Source: Apoderus coryli (lineage: Eukaryota; Arthropoda; Insecta; Coleoptera; Attelabidae). From it: a stretch of DNA of 64,000 nucleotides. How positions within the stretch are numbered: the stretch's first letter is position 1; every line of letters starts with the position of its first letter. The position numbers and the translations under genes were made by a program. Positions 11,069-21,501 of the stretch are shown here, piece by piece. The notes beneath the pieces were generated by a model that saw only the letters and a program-made list of their open reading frames with translations, did no database searches and was not told the origin of the DNA. Location: the NCBI GenBank assembly GCA_911728435.2, contig OU452203.1, positions 22,446,134 to 22,510,133 on the forward strand, in the 5' to 3' direction.

Positions 11069-12148
11069 TTAAAACGTTACATTAACAAATGTTGAAAGGG
11101 TCACATTTGATTCCATACAATAATACAGATTTTGTTCAAATCTATTTCTAACATTTTGTAGCATATCAGGTGTTATGTTTCTGCACTCTTCTGTAATGCG
11201 TTGGCGAAGATCTTCTATGGACTCGGGCTTCGTGGCAAAACATTTATTTTTTAAGTGCCCCCAAAGAAAAAAGTCTAAAGGCGATAAATCCGGTGACCTG
11301 GCAGGCCATTCAATTGGGCCCCTCCTTCCAATCCACCGTCCAGGGAACCGGTCATCTAAGAACTGTCTTACAGGAGCCACATAGTGCGGAGGTGCTCCAT
11401 CTTGCTGGAAATAAAGCCGATCAGCAGTATGATTTTGGTCATCTTCTATTATTTGTGTTATTAAAGGATCAATTGTGTCTTCAAGCATGTTTAGGTACAC
11501 TTCACCAGTTAAATTTCCAGGAATAAAAAGTGGTCCTATAATATGATTTCCTAATATGCCACACCAGACGTTTATTTTTTGAGGATACTGGGTATGAACC
11601 TCACGGAATAAATGTGGGTTACTGTCATCCCAGTAACGGCAATTGTGCCTATTTACAGCTCCATTCAAATAAAATGTGCATTCGTCGGAAAAACAAATGT
11701 TAAATAATAATTGCGGATCTTCAATTAAACGCTGGCTCATTGCTTCACAAAATTGCAGCCTTCTATCAGGATCATCCTCATTTAGTTCCTGTACTAATTT
11801 GATTTTGTACGGATGAAATTTGTACGCTTTTAAAATTCGTATTATGGACGAACGGGAGACACCTGAGGCTTCAGCTAGTTGACGGGTACTTTGACTATGA
11901 TCCATTTCAACATGCCCTAAAACAGCGACTTCCACAGCTTCATTTCTGATCGGTTTCTGCGGCTGGTGTTTTACATTACAGACAGATCCGGTATCTACAA
12001 ACTTTTTAACTAACTTGCCAACGTACACATCATTCACATTTTTATCGGGATGTCTCTCATTAAATAAGCGAGCCGTAAGTCTAGCACTACTATTATTTTG
12101 AAAATAAAGTTTAACAATTTCAACTCGTTCTAGAATGGAATAAATCAT
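11069..12148 (-). CDS. Transposase, DD41D Tc1/mariner-type
   Basis: Cut-and-paste transposase that would bind the element's TIRs and catalyse excision and insertion at TA. The start is the methionine of MIYSILERVEIVKLYF (359 aa). The open frame continues 13 codons upstream to 12187 but that part does not look conserved. The N-terminal ~120 residues carry a helix-turn-helix of the type often annotated DUF4817 (ERVEIVKLYF; a second HTH around RQLAEASGVSRSSIIRIL). The catalytic domain has FSDECTFYLNG (first D), YFQQDGAPPHY (second D) and LSPLDFFLWGHLK (third D). I count 41 residues between the second and third aspartates, hence DD41D. All three acidic residues are present and there is no stop or frameshift, so it may be active. 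Inferred from family knowledge and direct reading. Confidence 0.92.
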   Translation of the reverse strand: MIYSILERVEIVKLYFQNNSSARLTARLFNERHPDKNVNDVYVGKLVKKFVDTGSVCNVKHQPQKPIRNEAVEVAVLGHVEMDHSQSTRQLAEASGVSRSSIIRILKAYKFHPYKIKLVQELNEDDPDRRLQFCEAMSQRLIEDPQLLFNICFSDECTFYLNGAVNRHNCRYWDDSNPHLFREVHTQYPQKINVWCGILGNHIIGPLFIPGNLTGEVYLNMLEDTIDPLITQIIEDDQNHTADRLYFQQDGAPPHYVAPVRQFLDDRFPGRWIGRRGPIEWPARSPDLSPLDFFLWGHLKNKCFATKPESIEDLRQRITEECRNITPDMLQNVRNRFEQNLYYCMESNVTLSTFVNVTF

Positions 12149-12373
12149 TTTGTACGGTAAAAGTAAAATAACTTGAGAAGCAACCAAACTGAATCAATGA
12201 AAAGACTAAAATAAACGGTGTAAATTCTTTTCCTACACGTATCTGCAGTTTTTATTTCAACAAAAAACGCAAACGATTAGTGAGGAATTTAGTTCTGATA
12301 AATAAGATAGTGTTTTTGAAATCCCGTTTTTCTTCAAAGTAAATAATTTAGAAATGATTGTAGTTGTTTTCAG

Positions 12374-12717
12374 TCGTAATAATTAAAACTTATTTGTATT
12401 TCTCATTAATACCAAAATTATCGGCTTAATGTCTTTAAAGTCGTTTTCGTATTAACTGTTTTAGTAAAATTCGACAAATAGGGTATCATTAGAAAGACAA
12501 TTTTGTGTCCTTTCAAATGATATGTCATTATACCCCTCTTTCCATTTAAAATTTTAGGGTTGTTACTCACCCCCGCTAGGGGGTTAAAGGCGCAGATCGA
12601 AAAATATGTTTAAAATGTGTCCCCCTCAAAAGCAAAATCGACGTGTCCGAGTATTTTCGCATTCGACTACAAAAAAAAGAGAAAAGCTAGGTGCAAACTT
12701 TTCGTTGGACCACCCTG
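12374..12717. repeat. Right long terminal inverted repeat of DD41D element
   Basis: Inverted counterpart of 10633-10975, ending ggaccaccctg before TA. It is nearly identical to the left arm, with scattered single-base differences. Confidence 0.9.
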
Positions 12718-13019
12718 TATAGTAATCTCTATATAACATCAAGTAGTCAATATTGAATACGAGGGTGGTCTTTTATATTTCGGGATTTGGCAACGCTGGT
12801 GGTGCAATCTGGCAACTGACAGCACTATCGTAAAGTTGGACATTTTTGATGTTATACGTACTCAGCACGTTTTGAAATACGAGCGCTATTTGTGTGGTTT
12901 ACAGTAACTTAAAAGATTCATCTCGGCCCAAAAATGGTATAAGGTAAACTATGCATTATTACTTTTTAAACTGGTAAATCTTGGTTTTTGTACTAAAGCT
13001 GTTGCATTCATGAAATCAT

Positions 13020-13860
13020 ATTTAAAAGCAAACTGTTCTGATTGTGCATTTGTCCGAGATTACTGAAGCAGAGGTGATGAAGGCTGGCAGGAAGCTCAAG
13101 AACAAGATGACTTCTGGATTTGACGGCTTCCCAGCTTTCTTTCTTAAGGACTGTTTGGGGGCTCTTGCTGAGCCTTTGTTTATATTCTATAACTTGTGTC
13201 TTCGAGCTCGTGAGTTTTCAACTGAATGGAAAATTTCTAAAATTGTACCAGTGTTAAAGTCTGGAGCAAGCTCTCAGATTACAAATTACCGCCCTATTTC
13301 AATCCTCTCAAATTTTTCTAAACTTTTTGAGGCCGTTCTACACGAATGAATTTCGCGAGCTGTTCGAGGTCAGATTTCACTATGCCAGCATGGTTTTATG
13401 TCTCAAAGATCGACTGTTACTAATCTTTCAATCATCTCGCAAGACATTTCTGAGATGTTGGACCTTGGGGGTAGGGTGGATGTTGTCTACACAGATTTTA
13501 CGAAGGCCTTTGATAGAATGGACCATGGAATACTGATTGATAAGCTGGATTCATTTGGATTTACGAAAGACCTTCAAGCATTTTTCAGATCATATTTGAG
13601 TAACAGGTGTCAATATGTGTCATACAATGGGTACAAATCCTATCGCTCCCTCGGGGTTGTTTAGATTACACAGCGACTCTGGGTCACTTTGAGATGATAA
13701 GTTTGGAAATAAGACGAATTGGTTCATTACAAGATTCATTGTCCACAATTGGTATGCAAAATAAATTTTCACGTCCCACGGTTGGGAAGTCGAAACAATA
13801 TCACATTCTATCCGATTCGTTCTCGCACCAATATTTTGTTGGGATCGCCTGTAAATATTT
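13020..13860 (+). pseudogene. LINE (jockey/CR1-like) reverse transcriptase fragment
   Basis: Translated pieces in shifting frames match non-LTR reverse transcriptase. The first is EAEVMKAGRKLKNKMTSGFD with FFLKDCLGALAEPL and TNYRPISILSNFSKLFE (13044-13349). The second is VDVVYTDFTKAFDRMDHGIL with the first catalytic Asp region (13398-13664). A jump follows to the C-terminal tail of the same polyprotein (INFHVPRLGSRNNITFY, 13719-13860). The YxDD active-site block is deleted, along with all of the endonuclease. At least one frameshift lies near 13330-13400. Non-functional cargo inside the mariner shell. Confidence 0.82.
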
Positions 13861-13861
13861 T

Positions 13862-14026
13862 TTTTCGACACCTGAAGAAGCGGTTGCTGCATTCAGAATG
13901 CATGTTTTGGAGATACCTCAATCAGAGTGGCAAAAGTGCTTCGACAATTGGTTCAAACGCATGCAAAAGTGTATAGATCTTCATGGGGAATATTTTGAAA
14001 ACAATAAAGTGATTTTCGATGATTAA
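13862..14026 (+). pseudogene. mariner transposase C-terminal fragment
   Basis: Starts abruptly after a T-run. It encodes STPEEAVAAFRMHVLEIPQ through WFKRMQKCIDLHGEYF and a stop at 14024-14026, the usual C-terminus of this mariner group. It carries no catalytic residue. It is homologous in sequence to the end of copy 1 (about 2560-2690, minus strand). Confidence 0.85.
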
Positions 14027-14074
14027 TATTTGTTTTGGTTCTCTAATCCCGAAATATAAAAGGCAACCCTTGTA

Positions 14075-14960
14075 ATAACAACGCATTCGGCTGCATTTAA
14101 ATAATAATTTAGTGTTCTTTTTCAAGTCTGAGATGGGAATTCGTACAAATTGTTTGTCAAAACTAATTTTAATTGCTCCAAAACAAATCTACAAAATATT
14201 GAAAAACAATTTAAAATCTTCATAACCTTGCATAAATGAATGAATAAGGTTCAAGTAAAATTTTAAATTGGATTTCAAAAACCAGTTTGTAGAGTAGTAG
14301 AATTGATTGAAAATGCAGAAAAGTTTTAGGAAAGCAGTAACAGATGTTGCGAGATAAATCAGAAAAACTTTTTGGACATACCAGAAGCGTGATAGGGATT
14401 TCGCAAACTCACCAAATTCAATCTCTTCTCCTCGGAGATGACCAAATGATAGTTGTGAATTCATAAAAACCAAGCAGATGAAGTTTTTAGAAAATTAATA
14501 CGCAAAGACAGAATCAACACTTAATTTTCAAGCTAAATTTAGTTTTAACGATAAGTACGATATGAAATTCATCCTTGTAGAAATGCACCATCTTGGTGGA
14601 AGATTATAAGCATCAAATCAATCAAATTTAATTTAATTTGAATATATTATTAATGTGTAAATCATATAAGTAACTTACACAGTTTGTTGACATTTTTGAA
14701 GTTCATGCATTAACCTTTGAGATCGCTACCAAGTCCAGCTGATACTTCTCATCTATATAGACCAAAATACCGAGTTTCTCTCTCTTCAACAAACGCTTGT
14801 AGGTATAGATATATACTCGTTATACCTGTATATATATGTATTGGTTGGTTTTGCAATTTATGGAACTTAGTTAGGTCGTAAAGTAACATGGAGTAACATA
14901 GCACCCCGTATATATATCGCAGCCTGACCACAAAAAGATTTGTGAGCTTAATATACAGAG
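14075..14960. other. Noncoding stretch, nothing recognised
   Basis: AT-rich. The two minus-strand frames of 80-95 codons (14189-14473 and 14749-14997) have no recognisable motif and no splice context; treated as chance. Confidence 0.4.
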
Positions 14961-16834
14961 GGTATATTTGTTCATTAGGTACATATATAGATTTCAAACT
15001 AGTTTGATATGTTTTTAATAAATGAACTTGTTTATTAAGTTTTAGAATTTATTGGTTAATAATAGTAAAGAATGTATATAAATATTTTGAAGAGTTGTTT
15101 CGAAAATGTTTATAATTTTGTATTAACAAAAGCAGCAAGGTGTATATATAGTTTTTTAATCGTAGACATTATGACGGCCAGTCTCAAATCGGTTAATATT
15201 AGATATTTTTGAATCTTCAATTATACAAACTCGCTGATGGATCGTAATAAGCAAACAAATCTATATTATCCTTGTGTTTACTAAAATCAAAAACTGAAAG
15301 TTATTAAGTAGGTATACTTTGTTATTGCACTTTGTTTTCAATGTGAATTTTTTGGCTACAGTTAAATTGCATTAAATAAACTGAAAATAATGTTTTTGTT
15401 GGTATATTTTATAATTTATCACAATGTTTTTCGACTTTGTTGGAACATTTATGATTTTTATTTTCAAATTAACATTGTCAATGTTTTCTAAAGATAGGTA
15501 TAGGTTTTCTGGGTCCAACTTGGGCTTAAAGTTGTATTGAGTTTGAATAAGTTGTATATTTGTTCATTAGGTATCTATATAGATTTCAAACTAGTTTGAT
15601 ATATTTTTAATAAATGAACTTGTTTATTAAGTTTTAGAATTTATTGGTTAATAATAGTAAAGTATATATAAATATTTTGAAGAGTTGTATAAGTTGAACT
15701 TTGTTTCGAAAATGTTTGTAATTTTGTATTAACAAAAGCAGCAAGCTGTATAAGTTTAACTTTGTTTCTAAAATGTTCATAATTTTGTATTAACAAAAGC
15801 AGCAAGGTGTATATATATATTTTTTAATCATAGACATTATGACGGCCAGTCTCAAATCGGTTAATATTATACATTTTTGATTCTTCAATTATACAAACAC
15901 GCTGATGGATCGTAATAAGCAAACAAATCTATATTATGCTTGTGTTTACTTAAATCAAAAACTGAAAGTTATTAAGTAGGTATACTTTGTTATTGCACTT
16001 TGTTTTCAATGTGAATTTTTTGGCTACACTTAAATTGCATTAAATAAACTGAAAATAATATTTTTGTTGGTATATTTTATAATTTATCACAATGTTTTTC
16101 GACTTTGTTAGAACATTTATGATTTTTCTTTTCAAATTGACATTGTCAATGTTTTCTAAAGATAGGTTTAGATTTTCTGGGTCCAACCTGGGCTTAATAA
16201 AGTTGTATTGAGTTTGAATAAGTTGTATATTTGTTCATTAGGTATCTATATAGATTTCAAACTAGTTTGATATATTTTTAATACATGAACTTGTTTATTA
16301 AGTTTTAGAATTTATTGGTTAATAATAGTAAAGTATATATAAATATATTGAAGAGTTGTAAAAGTTGAACTTTGTTTCGAAAATGTTTGTAATTTTGTAT
16401 TAACAAAAGCAGCAAGGTGTATATATATTTTTTTAATCATAGACATTATGACGGCCAGTCTCAAATCGGTTAATATTATATATTTTTGAATCTTCAATTA
16501 TACAAACACGCTGATGGATCGTAATAAGCAAACAAATCTATATTATCCTTGTGTTTACTAAAATTAAAAACTGAAAGATATTAAGTAGGTATACTTTGTT
16601 ATTGCACTTTGTTTTCAATGTGAATTTTTTGGCTACACTTAAATTGCATTAAATAAACTGAAAATAATGTTTCTGTTGGTATATTTTATAATTTATCACA
16701 ATGTTTTTCGACTTTGTTAGAACATTTATGATTTTTCTTTTCAAATTAACATTGTTCTAAATATAGGTATAGCTTTTCTGGGTCCAATCTGGGCTTAATA
16801 AAGTTGTATTGAGTTTTAATAAGTTGTATATTGT
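14961..16834. repeat. Three-copy tandem array, units of about 590-670 bp
   Basis: Copies begin at about 14961, 15551 and 16222, each with tatatttgttcattaggta, and a fourth start is cut off at 16823. Shared landmarks include tagacattatgacggccagt and cacgctgatggatcgtaata. Copy 2 is longer because a ~75-bp internal segment (the ttgtattaacaaaagcagca block) is duplicated. Copies are highly similar, so expansion or homogenisation is recent. No coding potential. Confidence 0.9.
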
Positions 16835-16849
16835 TTGTACTGAACACAA

Positions 16850-18715
16850 TCGATGCTGATTGAGTTAGATTTATGTGGTCTGCAAAAGCTCCGAACTATC
16901 TGGTTCGAAGGACCATTTAAATAAAATATATAACGGAGATTTTAATTTTGTTAGAAGTGGTCCTATTTGATTTAAAACTATATAAACATAAACAGCGTTA
17001 TAACAGTTCAGATAAATATAGAAATGCTCTTTGTGTCAGTATAATTTTTATTCTACTCAAGTGTCTGTGTACAATCATTTTTATTTTTCCATTGAGGTTT
17101 AGTCCAATTAAAAAATATATTTTATCCACCCTTACGTTTAGGGAAAAGTACACAGAAAAAAAAATAAATTTGAAGAAGAAAATATGAAAAAAGAGGGACA
17201 AAATGTCTTTTTGGTTTCCCCTTCGTCGTCGCAGGATATTTTACTGCTCGCAGGAAACAAATTAGTTTTCTGATGTATATATATATAACATATAACGTTT
17301 GTTTTAAAAGATGTTTTTTTTTATAAACTGAAAAATGATTATACAGGACCGGATACATTAATTTTTCTTTTAATTTAAAGCATATTTCTTACTATTAAGA
17401 AATATGATATAGTATTATGTTTTGTATTAATGAAAATTTATGTTAAAAACGTTCCTTCGAGCACAATACTAATTATCACTTCAAAACATTTACTTCGCAA
17501 TAATTATTAACTATAGGTACTTGACATAATGGGACGATTCTAATATAAATGGAGACCTGTCACAACAGGCCTAGTTTATATACTTTTAATAATGAGCGTC
17601 GTAAGTGGTTCAAATTTATTTGAATTTTTTTGAAAATACAATATATTCCTGTTTTTTAAATCTAATATTAGAAGCTATAATAACAATATTTCTGGCCTAA
17701 TTGGATTGATAAATGTTTTCGGTTTCGGAGCCTTTTTTTGAGCGATTAAAAAATTGTGTGGGATCCAACGCGAACTAATTTTTTTGACAGTCAAATTTTT
17801 ATGCAATATTGAATGTATGCTGGTCCTACTGATGCCAAAGGTTGTCTCAATTTCAATAATTAAAATCATATCATTATAGTTTTTTATTCTCTTTTTGTTG
17901 TTTTTTTTTTGATAGTAAAAATAATTTTAGACGCTGTGATAAAAGGGTGTGCTGCTAACCACATTCATAATCTGCGAGGAGGTTCTTATCGGTTAATATG
18001 GTTTTAATGTTATTAATTAAATGAAAAAATTAAATAACATAAACGTATCTGGTAATCTATCCCGTTTCTCTTTGAAGAATATTTCAAATAAAATAGAAAT
18101 AAAGGCAATTTATCAATGTCTGAATAAAGTAGGTAAAAGACAACTATAAATTTCGTTTTTCGAGAGTCTACAACACGAAAAAGTATTGTAGTGATTTATG
18201 GGACAGGGTTGTTTTTTATTTAGTTTTATTTTCTAACTCCATATCACTCCTCCCATATTCTTTTTTTGTGTTTTGATTATGTCCGATTTGAAGCTTTAGT
18301 ATAATCTTGTTTCACATAGTAAAGTCAAAACAATTTCGTAACTTTTTGAAAAAATTACAAAAATATAGTTTTGTTTGAAAAATATGCACAATGTCATCAT
18401 TAAATAATTATTGCATCGATCGCAATTAAAATTAAATCTAATAAAGCTGTGTGATTGGTCTTCTTGCTAACCATTGCTGTAGATCAATGGATTCTCAGTA
18501 ACAAATTATAAAAATAATTTTCTTTTCCTTAATTACTCACCTATAACTAATGACGTGTTATTCTTGGTTTTATATTGTATAATGGCTGCGTTTTTTCTTC
18601 TTCTGAAGTATACCATTAAGATCTTATTAAATATACTGTAAAATGCAACGAAACATTTTGCAACTACATAATTCAAACATTGTAAGATATCCTTGCATAA
18701 TAATATTTTAATAAC
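16850..18715. other. Noncoding intronic stretch
   Basis: AT-rich. It contains only a small mariner relic (17720-17865). Frames around 16.9-17.36 kb are low-complexity and overlap one another on both strands; none is convincing. Confidence 0.4.
17720..17865 (-). pseudogene. mariner transposase HTH fragment
   Basis: The minus strand encodes a second-HTH fragment: IEIETTFGISRTSIHSILHK, then NLTVKKISSRWIPHN and IAQKKA. This is the same mariner group as copy 1 at 2.5-3.3 kb. Both ends are truncated and no TIR was found. Dead fragment. Confidence 0.8.
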
Positions 18716-18717
18716 AT

Positions 18718-19045
18718 TCGATATGGTTCGTTAAAACTGGTCCTTCGAGCTTAATTTACTTAACTTATTATTGTTTTGAGTTTTAAAAGGCAATTTTCAA
18801 CGAAAATAAAGAAAGTCGCTACCGTAAAAGTTACTATAAAATTTTCAAATTACTAGGAAATTCAAAAATGAATTTATGATTAATTTGTTAGTAATTTTTA
18901 AAAAATAATTTTTTAAACAATTATTAACGACCCTTTTCTATAGAGTTTTGTTAAATTTACTTTTGAGAAGAAAATGCATACCTGGTAAATGCCCCCAAAC
19001 AAATAAAATACAATCTTGGTATTTTCTGAAAATAAAAATCTAAAA
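18718..19045 (+). repeat. Diverged tandem repeat unit, copy 1 (interrupted by a LINE)
   Basis: Shares blocks in the same order with 19915-20275: ctggtccttcgagcttaatt, aaggcaattttcaacgaaa, taaagaaagtcgctaccgta, and the tail ccccaaacaaataaaat...gatattttctga. The LINE at 19048-19897 sits between the two units, so it probably inserted into a pre-existing tandem array. Confidence 0.7.
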
Positions 19046-19047
19046 AA

Positions 19048-19897
19048 AAATGATAGATAGATAGATAGATAGTTTATTACAATATTCGAAAAATACAGTT
19101 TGTCAATATAAATACAATACTTGCAAATACAACACAAATACAAATCACACAAAAATATATACGAGAATATACAACAGTCAGGACAATACTGCACAACAAA
19201 ACAACGCAATATTGCCAACAAGAATCAAGAACTCTACAACCAATCACTCTCAAGAAATTCATCGACAGAGTAAAAACAGTGCTTTAACAAATATGTCTTT
19301 ATTTTAGTTTTAAATAATTTGTAGTTAAACGACCAAATCTGCTTCGGTACCTTATTGTAAAATTTGTAATTAAGAGAGTTATTTTTAGATTTTGTTAGTC
19401 TATATTTTGGAATGATCAACAAATCAGCCGACCGAGTACTATAGAGTGAGGCCGCAGTTAATCCCGAATTGAATGGATCTCCAATAAGGTATGATAGATA
19501 AAAACACACAACAATGACATTATACCGTGGTTTACAAAATGCGGCTTGCAATGGTCAAGTGGCCCAACGCCAACCAGTATTCTGACCGCTCTCTTTTGCA
19601 ATCTGAAAATTCTCAAGGCGTGCGAAGAACCACCCCAAAGCACGATGGCGTAAGTTAAGTGTGAATGGAAAACCCCAAAGTAAGCCGTTCTAAGGACATG
19701 AAAATTTAAGTAACACGCAAGCTGTCTAAGCAAAAATAGAGCACTGGACAACTTGCGACTCAGGTGTTTGATGTGAGAGTACCAGTTAAGATTGTCATCC
19801 AAATCGACTCCAAGCACTTTGACAGTGTCACCACTGATATGGGAGAAATTAGAAGACAGCTTCAGAACATTGCACTTGTCCTCGTTAAGCCTTATAA
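19048..19897 (-). pseudogene. 5'-truncated LINE (jockey/CR1-like), 3' end with GATA tail
   Basis: Minus-strand C-terminal part of a non-LTR reverse transcriptase ORF. From the 5' truncation near 19897 it reads NEDKCNVLKLSS, VLGVDLDDNLNWYSHI, LRTAYFGVFHSHLTYAIVLW, LQKRAVRILVGV, then after a frameshift STRSADLLIIPKYRLTKSK and a last segment ending FYSVDEFLESDWL. The element ends with a short (GATA)n tail at 19052-19072, equivalent to the simple-repeat tails of many insect LINEs. Typical dead-on-arrival copy; RT catalytic domain absent. Confidence 0.85.
19052..19072. repeat. GATA microsatellite (LINE tail)
   Basis: About five GATA units at the 3' edge of the minus-strand LINE. Confidence 0.8.
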
Positions 19898-19914
19898 ATG
19901 CATATATTAATATT

Positions 19915-20275
19915 CAAACTTTGTTTGAGCAAAAAATGTTCATTAAAACTGGCCCTTCGAGTTTAATTTATTTAATATATTAATGGTTTGAATTTTAAAA
20001 AGGCAATTTTCAACGAAACTAAAGAAAGTTGCTACCGTAAAGTTGGTCTAAAAAAGTACTAAGAAAGCAAAAGTGAATATATGATTACTTTTTTAATAAT
20101 TTTTAAAATATATAGAATTAATTCAAAAAATTTACAGGGCCCATGCCCAAAGCATTTACTTTTACTCCATATTTTTAAATAATTATTTTAAACAATTATT
20201 AATGACCCCAAACAAACAAAATAAAATTTTGATATTTTCTGAATAAAAATATAAACTTTGTTTAAGCAAAGAAAG
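19915..20275 (+). repeat. Diverged tandem repeat unit, copy 2
   Basis: Partner of 18718-19045, on the other side of the LINE. It begins attcaaactttgtttgagca and ends with the repeated words aactttgtttaagcaaag, suggesting yet another unit boundary near 20260. Confidence 0.7.
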
Positions 20276-20279
20276 TTAG

Positions 20280-21250
20280 TGAAAAACTTCAACTCGAGGT
20301 CAATTCACAAGGAATCAAATTTAGACTAAATCCAGATTGATTTTGACTTTTAAATTAATTAATGAATTTTTAGTAACGCTGCCCACGAGTAGATAAATTA
20401 CAGTATATCAGAATATTATTATTATGAAAAATTAAATGTGTGATTAGAAAAATCTTATTATAGGAACACTGATTCACCTGTGGCTTTTCTTTATATAACT
20501 TTGTGAGGAAACCTCGTATTAAAATACACAGTTTTATGATCGATAATTAATAAAAAATATCTGCAAAATAATGAAAAGAAGTATAATGTAGTGCATGTAT
20601 ATTTTTAGTATAACAAAAAAACTATTAACTTTTCGAGCAAAATCCTTATAAACAAAATGAAAGACAATAGAATTCTCTACAAGATTTGTATAAACCACAT
20701 TATCGTTCTATCAGTATTTAAAGCAGAAATCGCAACGAAATCTACTATAAATATCTCCCGACGGATAATTTTAGTTTTACTATTTCATCCAAACAAAATC
20801 AATATAACATATTTATTAAACAACAAATTCAGGAAAGTATATAGGTATACGAAGTATTATTGCGTTTTCTATGAGAATATAGACATAAATCAACCAGCAT
20901 TATATATTATGAATTGACAAGCAGATTTATATTATCGTACATAGAGGTACCTACTCGTTTTTGACATAAAATATTTATACGGTTGCCAACCATTCTTCTT
21001 GACTCTATCTTCGTCTAAAAACCAGCGGGATTTCAAAACAGTTTGAACCAATCATAACGTGAAGATAGAAAGTCTTCTTTTGAAATATTTCTTTATCCTT
21101 TTCTGGTACCAAGTTCAAATACCTACCATCCCTACTTAATTTTTTTTCTCTTGGTTCTTTTCTTCTTTTTTTTCATTGGTTTGGGTTTCTCTATTTTACT
21201 GTATTTCGCTACCTAATAGAGCATTTTAGAAAATAAAGAACAGCAGCGAA
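20280..21250. other. Noncoding intronic stretch
   Basis: AT-rich. The 86-codon plus-strand frame at 20657-20917 has no recognisable motif. About 20980-21240 is pyrimidine-rich and less AT-biased and leads into the ATG at 21252. Confidence 0.35.
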
Positions 21251-21251
21251 C

Positions 21252-21299
21252 ATGGTTGATTCAGTTAAAGTTAATAAGAAAATTAGTAGGACTGTATTG
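21252..21299 (+). CDS. Possible short first coding exon of a nested gene (weak)
   Basis: ATG in a good insect context (gaacATGG) opens a 16-codon frame, MVDSVKVNKKISRTVL, that runs directly into a strong donor, gtgagt (21300-21305). No downstream exon could be linked, and the 161-bp satellite starts ~200 bp later. It may be chance, an antisense or nested noncoding transcript, or a real small 5' exon. Confidence 0.2.
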
Positions 21300-21501
21300 G
21301 TGAGTCAATTTTTTGATAGTTAAGTCTTCTTATATCACGATTTTGATGAAATAAATTTCTGCCTTTAAATGCCTACTTATTTATTCTTTTAACGTTAATA
21401 GTTTGGAAGAATTTAATTGGCTTAGTGTCTACTTTTGGGGCTATAATAGAATAGTCAACGCGATCATTTTTGCTGTTATTAAAAGTGTTTTAATATTACA
21501 A

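Larger units (their letters stand above)
10633..12717 (-). mobile_element. Apparently complete DD41D Tc1/mariner-type transposon with long TIRs
   Basis: A 2085-bp element bounded by cagggtggtccaacgaaaag and its inverted copy, with TA dinucleotides at 10631-10632 and 12718-12719 matching the superfamily's TA target duplication. The inverted repeats are unusually long (~343 bp, 10633-10975 and 12374-12717) and differ at only a few positions by eye (for example gctcgg/actcgg and gtctaatg/gtataatg). That points to recent insertion. The single gene inside is an uninterrupted transposase on the minus strand. The chimeric mariner at 12760 begins only ~40 bp to its right. Confidence 0.92.
12760..14072 (+). 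mobile_element. Chimeric element: mariner ends enclosing a LINE fragment
   Basis: The TIRs match each other (left cgagggtggtcttttatatt at 12760; right inverted, ending cccttg at 14072) and TA flanks both ends (12758-12759 and 14073-14074). The left ~200 bp is mariner 5' leader and the right ~210 bp (from about 13862) is the C-terminal transposase coding end and 3' leader. In between, about 13020-13860 is a non-LTR retrotransposon fragment in the same orientation. Most of the transposase is absent. Either a LINE inserted and deletions followed, or the mariner captured foreign DNA by replication-repair. If the TIRs are still recognised it could move in trans. Confidence 0.85.
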
